NCBI GenBank assembly: GCA_949283125.1
Contig: CASDRK010000005.1
Location: 1-64,000 of the forward strand
Length of the DNA stretch: 64,000 bases
Reading direction: 5' to 3'
From: an uncultured Clostridia bacterium
GTDB taxonomy: Bacteria > Bacillota > Clostridia > Christensenellales > Borkfalkiaceae
Made by a program: the position numbers and the translations under genes
Shown here: piece by piece, positions 33,258-39,261 of the stretch
Numbering within the stretch: position 1 is the stretch's first letter
Layout: every line of letters begins with the position of its first letter
Notes under the pieces: model-generated
What the model was told of the DNA's origin: nothing
The model's input: only the letters and a program-made list of their open reading frames with translations
The model's database searches: none

Positions 33258-34301
33258 TCATCTGCGTATTTCGTAGTTCATGTTCATAAGGTTTATTATC
33301 GACTCTTCGTCGTCGGTGATGTTGAAGTCGCCGTGCATGGTGTGCTTTATCACGGAGGAAGCCACGCCGAAATTTACTATGTCTTCGGGCTTGAACTGTC
33401 TCATCATGGCGTAGATTATGCCGCTGGCAAAGGCGTCGCCGCCGCCCACGCGGTCGAGTATGTTGAAGCGGAAGGTGCGGCTCTCGTAAGTTTCGCCGTC
33501 GTACCACAAAAAGGCCTTAAGGCTGTTTTCGCTGCCCGAATGCACATAGCGCACGTGCCTGCCTATGGCCTTGAAGTTGTAGCGCTTTGCCAGTTCGCGG
33601 AATATCCTGTCCTGATCCTTGTACGAAGGATTCATCGAAAGCCCGTCCTTCATGTCCCTGCCGTCGGGGCCGGGCAGGTTGATGGGCTCGATGCCGAACA
33701 GCACGTCCACATAGGGCAGGTATTGGGTTATGCAGTCGCGCGCCTCCTGCCAGCCCCACAGCGCGGAGCGGTAGTTGCAGTCGAACGAAACGGTCATGCC
33801 CAGATCCTTTGCCGCCTTCAGCGCCAGAGTCATCAGCTCGCGGCAGTTGGGCGAAAGCGCCGGCGTTATGCCCGAAAGGTGCAGCCACGTAAAGCCTTTG
33901 AGTTTCTGTTCCCAGTCTATCGTCTTGTAATCGAATCTGGCAAATGCGGAATCCTTGCGGTCGTAAGTGACCTTGCTCGCCCTCACGCCGAATCCCTCTT
34001 CCAGAAAGTATATGCCCATTCTGTCGCCCGTCACGTATACGCAGGGCGAGCAGTGGACGTCGTTGGTGCGGATATATCTTATTGCGGCCTTGCCGATGGA
34101 AGAATCGGGCACCACGGTGAAGTACGAAGCATCCACGCCGAGGTTGGCCAGCGAAACCGCTATGTTGGCTTCGGCCCCGCCGAAAGTTATGTTGAACTGG
34201 TTTGCGCTGCGTATCTTTTCGTTGTTGGGGGGGGACAGGCGGAGCAGAAGTTCGCCCATGCTGATGAAACGGATGTCCTTTAAATTGTCTTTATTAGCCA
34301 T
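33258..34301 (-). CDS. PfkB-family sugar kinase, probable 2-keto-3-deoxygluconate kinase
   Basis: The 347-residue ribokinase-fold enzyme has FISMGELLLRLSPP at the start and FGGAEANIAVSLANLGVDASYFTVVPDSSIGKAAI, typical of KDG kinases. It also has SFDCNYRSALWGWQEARD in the middle and the catalytic DRVGGGDAFASG near residue 285. KDG kinase phosphorylates 2-keto-3-deoxygluconate in hexuronate breakdown. No aldolase or dehydratase is adjacent except a hydroxyacid dehydrogenase, which is divergent, so the substrate is inferred from sequence only. A GGAGGGG ribosome site precedes the ATG, and an operator-like dyad covers the -35 box. Confidence 0.85.
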   Translation of the reverse strand: MANKDNLKDIRFISMGELLLRLSPPNNEKIRSANQFNITFGGAEANIAVSLANLGVDASYFTVVPDSSIGKAAIRYIRTNDVHCSPCVYVTGDRMGIYFLEEGFGVRASKVTYDRKDSAFARFDYKTIDWEQKLKGFTWLHLSGITPALSPNCRELMTLALKAAKDLGMTVSFDCNYRSALWGWQEARDCITQYLPYVDVLFGIEPINLPGPDGRDMKDGLSMNPSYKDQDRIFRELAKRYNFKAIGRHVRYVHSGSENSLKAFLWYDGETYESRTFRFNILDRVGGGDAFASGIIYAMMRQFKPEDIVNFGVASSVIKHTMHGDFNITDDEESIINLMNMNYEIRR

Positions 34302-34332
34302 AATCCCCTCCGGAAAAGATATTTGTGATTAT

Positions 34333-34365
34333 ATTATATCACCCGTTTGTCGGTTTGTACAGACC
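34333..34365 (-). promoter_or_regulatory. Promoter and operator-like dyad of the sugar kinase gene
   Basis: On the minus strand TATAAT (34333-34338) lies 17 bp from TGTACA (34356-34361). TGTACA is the centre of the dyad GGTTTGTACAGACC (34352-34365). A repressor bound there would cover the -35 box. A GntR-type regulator is plausible but not encoded nearby. Confidence 0.5.
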
Positions 34366-34381
34366 AAATTTAAAAATAATA

Positions 34382-34410
34382 TTGATTTTTTTACTGCGCG
34401 GCGTTATCAT
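34382..34410 (+). promoter_or_regulatory. Promoter of the 34417 gene pair (leaderless)
   Basis: TTGATT (34382-34387) and TATCAT (34405-34410), 17 bp apart. The ATG at 34417 is six bases after the -10 box, at the expected first transcribed base. Confidence 0.6.
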
Positions 34411-34416
34411 ATAAGC

Positions 34417-34701
34417 ATGAAACTCAACGTCAAGGTCGCGTCCGCCGCGCGCGACGAACAATACGGCGGCGAACAGATGCTGCCCGCCGCGCGCGGAGAA
34501 TATCTGCTGGACGACATATTCCGTCTGCATTTTTTCAGGGTGATAATCGACGACGTTATAGACGGCGCGCTCTGCTTCAGGCTGATGGAGGGGGCGGTCG
34601 CCCACTACTTCGTGCTCGAGCGCGAGGGCGAAAGCGCCGTATTCGAGCGTGAAACGTCCGTCGGTTCGGATGAATTTGTATTTACGCTCACGGGGGACTG
34701 A
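34417..34701 (+). CDS. Small protein of unknown function
   Basis: This 94-residue protein begins MKLNVKVASAARDEQYGGEQ. Strand-like segments follow (FRVIIDDVIDGALCFRLMEG, AHYFVLEREGESAVFERET). No family is recognised. The ATG is directly behind a promoter without a ribosome site, implying leaderless translation. The stop is immediately followed by the ATG of the hydroxyacid dehydrogenase (TGAATG), so the two are co-transcribed and probably coupled. Confidence 0.7.
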   Translation: MKLNVKVASAARDEQYGGEQMLPAARGEYLLDDIFRLHFFRVIIDDVIDGALCFRLMEGAVAHYFVLEREGESAVFERETSVGSDEFVFTLTGD

Positions 34702-35649
34702 ATGAAGATAGTATGCGCCGACGTATGCACCCTCTCCGCGGGGGATATCGATTTTTCCGCCTTCGACGCCATGGGCGAAGTAAGCTATTGCGACGTGCTC
34801 GCGCCGGGCGGGCTGGCGCGCGCGGCCGCGTCGGCCGACGCGCTGTTCGTCAACAAATCGCGCGTGGACGGGGCGCTGCTCGCCGCCTGTCCCGACCTTA
34901 AATTCGTTGGGGTGTTCGCCACGGGCTACAACAACGTCGACCTCGCCGCCTGCTCCGCGCGCGGCATAACCGTCTGCAACGTGCCCAACTATTCCACCCA
35001 CGCCGTCGCGCAGCATGTCTTTGCGCTGCTCCTGTGCTTTTGCGGGGCCACGGACAAGTACGCGGCTTCGGTTGCCAAAGGCGACTGGAAGCGGGCCAAG
35101 ACCTTTTCGTACATGCCGTGGCGCACGCGCGAGCTGTACGGCAAAACGTTCGGCGTCTACGGCTACGGCAATATAGGCCGGGCCGTCGCGCGCATAGCCG
35201 ACGCGATCGGCATGAAGGTGGTTGTGTGCACGCGCACGCCGCCCTCCGATTGTCCGTACGAACTTCTCGCGCCAGACGAAATATTTGCCCGCAGCGACGT
35301 GCTGTCCTTTCACTGTCCGCTCACCCAAGACACGGCGGGCCTCGTCAACGCGCGCACTCTGTCGCTTATGAAGCGCGACGCGATAATAGTAAACACCGCG
35401 CGCGGCGGAATAGTGGACGAACCCGCCCTTGCCGCGGCGCTGAACGAGGGCCGCATAGCGGGCGCGTGTCTCGACGTGCTCGCCGACGAACCCATGAAAA
35501 AAGACTGCCCGCTGTTCAGGGCAAAGCATGTCCTCATCACTCCGCACATGGCGTGGGTCCCGCGCGAGACAAGGCAGCGCCTTGTCGACGCCGCCGCGAA
35601 CAATCTGCGGGCGTTCGTTGCGGGCTCGCCCGTCAACACGGTCGTGTGA
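34702..35649 (+). CDS. D-isomer-specific 2-hydroxyacid dehydrogenase
   Basis: The 315-residue NAD(P)-dependent enzyme has the Rossmann motif GVYGYGNIGRAVARIADAIGMKV, the substrate-binding VGVFATGYNNVDLAAC, and the catalytic set: Arg in NTARGGIVDE, Glu in LADEPM, His in TPHMAW. Related enzymes are hydroxypyruvate/glyoxylate reductases and D-lactate-type dehydrogenases, and the exact substrate cannot be told. It follows the 94-residue gene without a gap. No obvious ribosome site is visible apart from the GGGGGA inside the upstream gene. Confidence 0.92.
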   Translation: MKIVCADVCTLSAGDIDFSAFDAMGEVSYCDVLAPGGLARAAASADALFVNKSRVDGALLAACPDLKFVGVFATGYNNVDLAACSARGITVCNVPNYSTHAVAQHVFALLLCFCGATDKYAASVAKGDWKRAKTFSYMPWRTRELYGKTFGVYGYGNIGRAVARIADAIGMKVVVCTRTPPSDCPYELLAPDEIFARSDVLSFHCPLTQDTAGLVNARTLSLMKRDAIIVNTARGGIVDEPALAAALNEGRIAGACLDVLADEPMKKDCPLFRAKHVLITPHMAWVPRETRQRLVDAAANNLRAFVAGSPVNTVV

Positions 35650-35671
35650 GTCCCGGGCGGCCGCAAGGTAA

Positions 35672-35740
35672 GCGCGAAGGACAAAAAACGACCCGCGCGA
35701 AGGACAAAAAACGACCCGCGCGAAGGACAAATCAACCGCC
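35672..35740. repeat. Three-copy 23-bp tandem repeat
   Basis: A 23-bp unit (GCGCGAAGGACAAAAAACG plus ACCC) is repeated exactly at 35672-35694 and 35695-35717, then diverges in a third copy from 35718. It lies after the dehydrogenase stop and before its terminator. Confidence 0.85.
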
Positions 35741-35779
35741 CGCGGCGGACAAGTCGACCCGCGCGTACGCATAAACAGG

Positions 35780-35823
35780 GCCGGCGCGGGCGCACCCAAG
35801 TGCGCCCGCGCCGGCGGTTTTTT
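35780..35823 (+). terminator. Intrinsic terminator after the dehydrogenase
   Basis: Perfect 16-bp arms (35780-35795 and 35800-35815) around CCAA, then GG and six Ts. Confidence 0.9.
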
Positions 35824-35843
35824 GCTTTATGCCATAGATTTAT

Positions 35844-36362
35844 TTACTTTACGTAACGGACGTAGTCGCTCTTTCTCGGCTTGGGTTCGCGCTGTTCGTC
35901 GGCATAGCCCACTATGCAGTTGCCTATGCCCTCGTAGTCGCCCTCTATGCCCAGCTTCTTCAAAAGCGCCTTGCCCTCTTCGGTCTCAAATGTCTCCTTT
36001 GCGCGGTGTATCCAGCAGCTGCCCAGCCCCAGCGCGTGGGCGGCGTTCATCAGGTTGCCCATCACCAGCGAACCGTCGTAAACGTGCGTGGGCACGCTCC
36101 TGTCGGCCAGCACCACCAGCACGGCGGGCGCGCCGTAAAACGGATCGCCCTCGCGCCCGGTTATGCGCGCGTTGATGGCCGAAAGCTCGTCGCGGACGGC
36201 CTTGTCGGTCACCGCGATTATCACTGGCGACTGTCTGCCCATTCCCGACGCGGCGTATTCGCCCGCCTCGGCTATCTGCTCCAAAAGTTGCTCCGGCACC
36301 GGGTCGGGGCGGTATTTGCGTATGCTTCTGCGCGTCAGCATGTTTTGTATCGCTGCGTTCAT
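35844..36362 (-). CDS. Nitroreductase-family flavoprotein
   Basis: The 172-residue FMN protein has the family start LTRRSIRKYRPDPVPEQLLEQIAEAGEYAASGMGRQSP (phosphate-binding Arg and Ser). It also has DGSLVMGNLMNAAHALGLGSCWIHRAKETFETEEGKALLKKLGI and a final GIGNCIVGYADE. It reduces nitro compounds, quinones or flavins with NAD(P)H. A GGGAGG ribosome site precedes the ATG. It borders the gene-poor island to its right. Confidence 0.93.
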   Translation of the reverse strand: MNAAIQNMLTRRSIRKYRPDPVPEQLLEQIAEAGEYAASGMGRQSPVIIAVTDKAVRDELSAINARITGREGDPFYGAPAVLVVLADRSVPTHVYDGSLVMGNLMNAAHALGLGSCWIHRAKETFETEEGKALLKKLGIEGDYEGIGNCIVGYADEQREPKPRKSDYVRYVK

Positions 36363-36421
36363 GTTCTGCCTCCCGTATGTGTTTTTCTATATTATACCAC
36401 CGCTTTTCAAAAATGCAACGG

Positions 36422-36450
36422 CCGCGCGGCAAAAAATGCCGCGCGGCGGC
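36422..36450. repeat. GC hairpin at the left edge of the gene-poor island
   Basis: GCCGCGCGGCA and TGCCGCGCGGC pair around an A-rich loop (about 36422-36450). An A/T homopolymer stretch follows to 36488, just upstream of the 36491 promoter. Confidence 0.5.
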
Positions 36451-36490
36451 GCGCCGGCAAAAAAATTAAAAAAAAATTTTAAAAAAGGTA

Positions 36491-36518
36491 TTGACAAAAC
36501 TCAAAACTGTGCTATACT
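36491..36518 (+). promoter_or_regulatory. Strong promoter of the candidate large RNA
   Basis: TTGACA (36491-36496) and TATACT (36513-36518) with 16-bp spacing. It follows an A/T-rich tract resembling an UP element (36463-36488). No gene longer than 34 codons follows for 1.3 kb on this strand. Confidence 0.75.
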
Positions 36519-36701
36519 TAAAGTACAAAAAGAAAATAACTTACAAAAAATGTTAGCGCGCAACATTAATCTGGAGAGTAAGCTATATGAAGTACAAGTA
36601 GCCGCGAAAGCGGGCCAAGGTTTTATTATTTGAGCGGACAGCTTACAGCGACCGCCCGTGGAGATAGATGCACTATAATAAAAGCAAAGGAGGTTACAAC
36701 T

Positions 36702-37045
36702 ATGAAAATGATACGGGCTGTTTCCTCACGCGCTTGGAAGGCAAGCGCATAATACTCCGGAATAAACCAGACACACAATTTCAAAGCGAATGCGGGAGGT
36801 ACTTGCCATGACAAGAAAGGTACTTTCAAGAGCACTCGAAGAGAAAGGAAGGTAAAGTCCGATGTACAACTTTACGTACAGAGGTTTAAATTCGTAAATG
36901 CGGTTTTAATTTCGCAGTACGACCTGCAAGTATCCGCGGCATGACAATCAACTGTAATATTGCAAGTGGTACCAACAGTATTACGGGCTGTCCCAAGCGA
37001 GAGAAAACGCACTACTGCACGGGAAAATTTACCCCTGACGGCTGA
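36702..37045 (+). other. String of very short ORFs, three with good ribosome sites
   Basis: Inside the candidate RNA, 36702-36752 (16 codons) has AAAGGAGG eight bases before ATG. 36808-36855 (15 codons) has GGGAGG eight bases before ATG. 36862-36897 (11 codons) has AAGG nine bases before ATG. A 34-codon ORF at 36941-37045 has no ribosome site and three Cys. Upstream, 36587-36601 encodes MKYK behind GGAGAG. Either these are translated micropeptides or leader peptides, or the purine-rich motifs serve RNA structure. Confidence 0.3.
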
Positions 37046-37111
37046 CAGGCAACCGTTATGCGAGGCAAACCTCTAAAGAAATTAAAATTGAATAATAAAT
37101 TTGCAAACACT

Positions 37112-37137
37112 CCCCGCGGCGACGTACTGCCGCGGGG
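37112..37137 (+). terminator. Hairpin at the 3' end of the candidate RNA
   Basis: CCCCGCGGC pairs exactly with GCCGCGGGG around an 8-base loop. Only TT follows, so termination efficiency is uncertain. Confidence 0.5.
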
Positions 37138-37177
37138 TTAAATGTTGCCCGGGCCTAATAATAAATGTGATTGCGTG

Positions 37178-37405
37178 ATAAATGCCGGGGCGAGGGCGCT
37201 CCGGCATTTAGCATGTTCTTAAATAAATGCCGGGGTGAGGGGGCGCTTTGGTATTTTTCATGTTCGATGATAAATGTCGGGGTGAAGGACAACCGGCACT
37301 TTGCATGTTCTAAAATAAATGCCGGAGGCGAGGGCGCTCCGGCACTTTGCATGCTCTAAAATAAATGTCGGGCGAGGGTGCTCCGCTCAGATATTTTTTA
37401 ATTGT
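37178..37405. repeat. Five-unit ~46-bp hairpin repeat array
   Basis: Units begin with ATAAATG at 37178, 37223, 37270, 37315 and 37361 (spacings 45, 47, 45 and 46). Each holds an inverted repeat of the type AAATGCCGG...CCGGCATTT. It is perfect over 10 bp in unit 1 and increasingly imperfect in units 2, 3 and 5, with linker GCATGTTCT. There are no unique spacers, so it is not CRISPR. It directly follows the candidate RNA. Confidence 0.8.
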
Positions 37406-37770
37406 TGCAAAAAAAGAGAAACGTGGAAAGAATCCCGTAAAATGAATTTGCCGCAAAACGCCCGCAGGGCAATCTGCCATGCTTCAATGAGATCATGTCG
37501 CAGATATTTCGGAAATCTCGAATCTTTCTGCGGCAAGCGCTTCTGCCCCGTCGCAAGGTATGCGGCCGGACAAATGCCGCACGCCTGCTGGCGGCGGCCG
37601 CCGCGGCGGAGGGGGCGGGGCTGTGCCGCCGTGCCCGCGTCCCGGTCGTGCCGGACGATTGCCGCGCGGCGGCGCGCCGGAAAGGAAGCGGCGGGCAAAC
37701 GGTGCGACGGACAAGCAGACGGCCTATCTAAATGCGGCAAATTTCAATATCGGGCGCAGCGCCCGTTTAA
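37406..37770. other. Non-coding stretch right of the repeat array
   Basis: GC-rich sequence without a supportable gene. Frames stay open here only because stop codons are rare in such sequence, and their translations are Arg/Cys-rich. A CGGGCGC/GCGCCCG palindrome lies at 37751-37765. No known element is recognised. Confidence 0.4.
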
Positions 37771-37813
37771 GAAAAAAGCGGCGCGGCGGAAGGATTTCTT
37801 CCGCCGCGCCGCT
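37771..37813 (-). terminator. Intrinsic terminator of the 37862-38320 gene
   Basis: Perfect 16-bp arms (37777-37792 and 37798-37813). On the minus strand they are followed by a run of six Ts. Confidence 0.85.
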
Positions 37814-37861
37814 GCGCTTCGGGCGTGTGCCGGATAAGCGCGGACGCGCGTGCGCCCGCAA

Positions 37862-38320
37862 TCAGATCCGGTAAAATTCGTCGCCCACTTTTATCACGTC
37901 CACCTTTTCGGCCTCGTCGCCCAGCGTTATTTTTGTGGCCGGCCTGCGGTTGGACTTGCCTTCAAACTCGATGTCCAGCGCGGCGGATTCCACGGCAGCA
38001 ATGCGGCGCACCGCCCTGTCGTTGGCACGCCTTATCAGACAGCCGGGTTTTATGCAGTCGTCGCCGCCGAGCATTACTATGTGCGGCTGTTCGTCTTCAA
38101 GGTGTTCTTCGGCATATATTTCCGGGTTGGGCGCAAGCAGGCTCGTGCCCGTGAACACCTGATACTGCGCGTGGCTCTTTTCAAAATGCGCCGTCAGCCG
38201 GGCGTCGTAGGCGGCGTCGTCTATCTTCTTCCCGACCATCTTGAAAAATCCCTTTATTTTATTTTCCTTTTCGGGCGCGTTCTCTTCGGGGGCGCGCTCG
38301 TCCCGCGTGTTGTCATCCAT
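37862..38320 (-). CDS. Protein of unknown function
   Basis: This 152-residue soluble protein has an acidic, low-complexity N-terminus (DDNTRDERAPEENAPEKENK) and a segment IKGFFKMVGKKIDDAAYDARLTAHFEKSHAQYQVF. The beta-rich C-terminus has PHIVMLGGDDCIKPGCLIRRANDRAVRRIAAVE and ends EKVDVIKVGDEFYRI. No family is recognised. The ATG at 38320 is chosen because GGAGGAA lies seven bases upstream; longer versions of the frame lack a ribosome site. A -10 box (TATAAT, minus strand) is near 38355. It has its own terminator. Confidence 0.7.
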   Translation of the reverse strand: MDDNTRDERAPEENAPEKENKIKGFFKMVGKKIDDAAYDARLTAHFEKSHAQYQVFTGTSLLAPNPEIYAEEHLEDEQPHIVMLGGDDCIKPGCLIRRANDRAVRRIAAVESAALDIEFEGKSNRRPATKITLGDEAEKVDVIKVGDEFYRI

Positions 38321-38428
38321 GTCGATTTCCTCCATAAATATCCGTTCGTCTATATTATAAACATTATGCGCGCGCAATAAACGGCGCGTGGCGGCCGAAA
38401 ATTTTTCGGCCGCCACGCGCGGATTTTT

Positions 38429-38662
38429 TCAGTGCGACATTATCCAGTCTCTGACTTTCGAGTGTTCGAGCGGAACAATGTTTTCGCAGGGGTATTTGGA
38501 ATTCTTTCCGCCGTTGGTGTAGATAAAGTATTCCCCGTCGGCGGTTATGTACAAGGTCTCTTCGTAGCCGTTGTCGGAACCGTATGCGCCGAAGGTGAAC
38601 TTCTTGTCCGCCGTGGCGGTCGCCGTGTCGTAGGTTATCCCGTCTATTGTCTTTCTCATCAT
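38429..38662 (-). CDS. Small protein of the 'YDTxTA...ETLY' type, function unknown
   Basis: A 77-residue protein starting MMRKTIDGITYDTATATADKKF, with EETLYITADGEYFIYTNGG, KYPCENIVPLEHSKVRDWI. The pattern (K.IDG..YDT.TA, then ETLY....GEYF....GG, then PL...W) recurs in small uncharacterised proteins of Bacillota and their mobile elements. I know of no function. A GGAGG ribosome site lies six bases before the first ATG. It is upstream of, and on the same strand as, the 37862-38320 gene, about 110 bases away. Confidence 0.75.
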   Translation of the reverse strand: MMRKTIDGITYDTATATADKKFTFGAYGSDNGYEETLYITADGEYFIYTNGGKNSKYPCENIVPLEHSKVRDWIMSH

Positions 38663-38837
38663 CCCTGACCTCCGCCTGAAATAAGCATAACGAAGTTTAA
38701 CAAAAGGGGGAAGTCAAGTCAATTGTTTTGCGGCGGCGCGCCGCCGGCGGCGGATTTGTTAAAGATTAAAACATTTTATGTTATTTTTTAAAGCGCGCGC
38801 CGTCCGCGCACGTCGCAAATTTGTCAAGTAAAAATGC

Positions 38838-38866
38838 TTGACAAGACGGTGCGCGCAGAATATAAT
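38838..38866 (+). promoter_or_regulatory. Consensus promoter of ylxM-ffh
   Basis: TTGACA (38838-38843) and TATAAT (38861-38866) with exactly 17-bp spacing. The ylxM ATG at 38879 is 12 bases after the -10 box, so the leader is about five or six bases. Confidence 0.85.
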
Positions 38867-38878
38867 GTGTAAGGTAGT

Positions 38879-39241
38879 ATGAACAAGCTTGAGTTTATGC
38901 GCCTTTGGGATATCTACGGCGGGCTGCTCACGCCCACCCAGCGCGAGATGACTGATATGTATTTCAATCTCGACCTCACCGTGTCGGAGATAGCCGAACA
39001 GAAGGGCGTCTCCCGCCAGGCGGTGTCGGAATGTCTCGCCGGCTGCAAAAAGCAGCTCGAAGGCTTCGAACAGGCTCTGCACTGTTCAAAAACCCTTTCA
39101 GAATGCGAGCTGCGGCTGTCTTCCGTGCTCACCAAGGCGACGCGCTGGGCACAGGAATTTGTTGCATTGCACCCCGAATATGCCGCAGATATCGGCGCAT
39201 TAGAGGACATTCTCGGCGGCGACTGCGCCGAAGATACATAA
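38879..39241 (+). CDS. ylxM: YlxM/UPF0122 helix-turn-helix protein of the SRP operon
   Basis: The 120-residue sigma-70-region-4-like HTH protein has LLTPTQREMTDMYFNLDLTVSEIAEQKGVSRQAVSECLAGCKKQLEGFE, as in YlxM. YlxM is encoded with ffh or ftsY in Bacillota and is reported to associate with the signal recognition particle. The tail from about residue 75 diverges. It is first in an operon with ffh 20 bases downstream. The extremely short leader is noted under the promoter. Confidence 0.88.
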   Translation: MNKLEFMRLWDIYGGLLTPTQREMTDMYFNLDLTVSEIAEQKGVSRQAVSECLAGCKKQLEGFEQALHCSKTLSECELRLSSVLTKATRWAQEFVALHPEYAADIGALEDILGGDCAEDT

Positions 39242-39261
39242 AAAGCTTTCAGGGACGATCC

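Larger units (their letters stand above)
36525..37138 (+). ncRNA. Candidate large structured noncoding RNA (unassigned class)
   Basis: About 600 bases behind a strong promoter lack any sizeable ORF and are visibly richer in A and T than the surrounding genome. Many local helices can be read by eye: AATGTT/AACATT (36549-36567), a CCGC-GAAA-GCGG tetraloop hairpin (36602-36613), a CGGGC/GCCCG long-range pair, GCGCTTG/CAAGCGC (36730-36748), GAAAG/CTTTC, TGTAC/GTACA, TGCG/CGCA, GTAATA/TATTAC, GGG-CTGT-CCC, ACGG/CCGT and GAGG-CAAA-CCTC. A 9-bp stem at 37112-37137 could end it. TACGGGCTGT occurs twice. The size is like ornate RNAs (ROOL, GOLLD, OLE), but I cannot match a class. It does not fit RNase P, tmRNA or 6S. 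Confidence 0.45.

Noticed and set aside
33967-34416. Upstream extension of the 94-residue protein's frame to 33967
   Set aside because: The extension lies antisense to the sugar kinase and across both promoters. The ATG at 34417 sits at the predicted transcription start.
36525-37138. RNase P RNA, tmRNA, 6S RNA, group I/II intron or tRNA at the candidate RNA
   Set aside because: GGTAAAGTCC near 36851 superficially resembles the RNase P GAGGAAAGTCC core, but the other conserved RNase P segments are missing. No tmRNA tag frame or tRNA-like end, no group II domain V pattern and no tRNA T-arm were found.
37178-37405. CRISPR array
   Set aside because: The whole 46-bp unit is repeated without variable spacers, and no cas gene is in the window.
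37319-37837. A 172-codon open frame right of the hairpin array
   Set aside because: Arg/Cys-rich low-quality translation that starts inside the repeat array. No ribosome site and no domain; GC-rich sequence has few stop codons.
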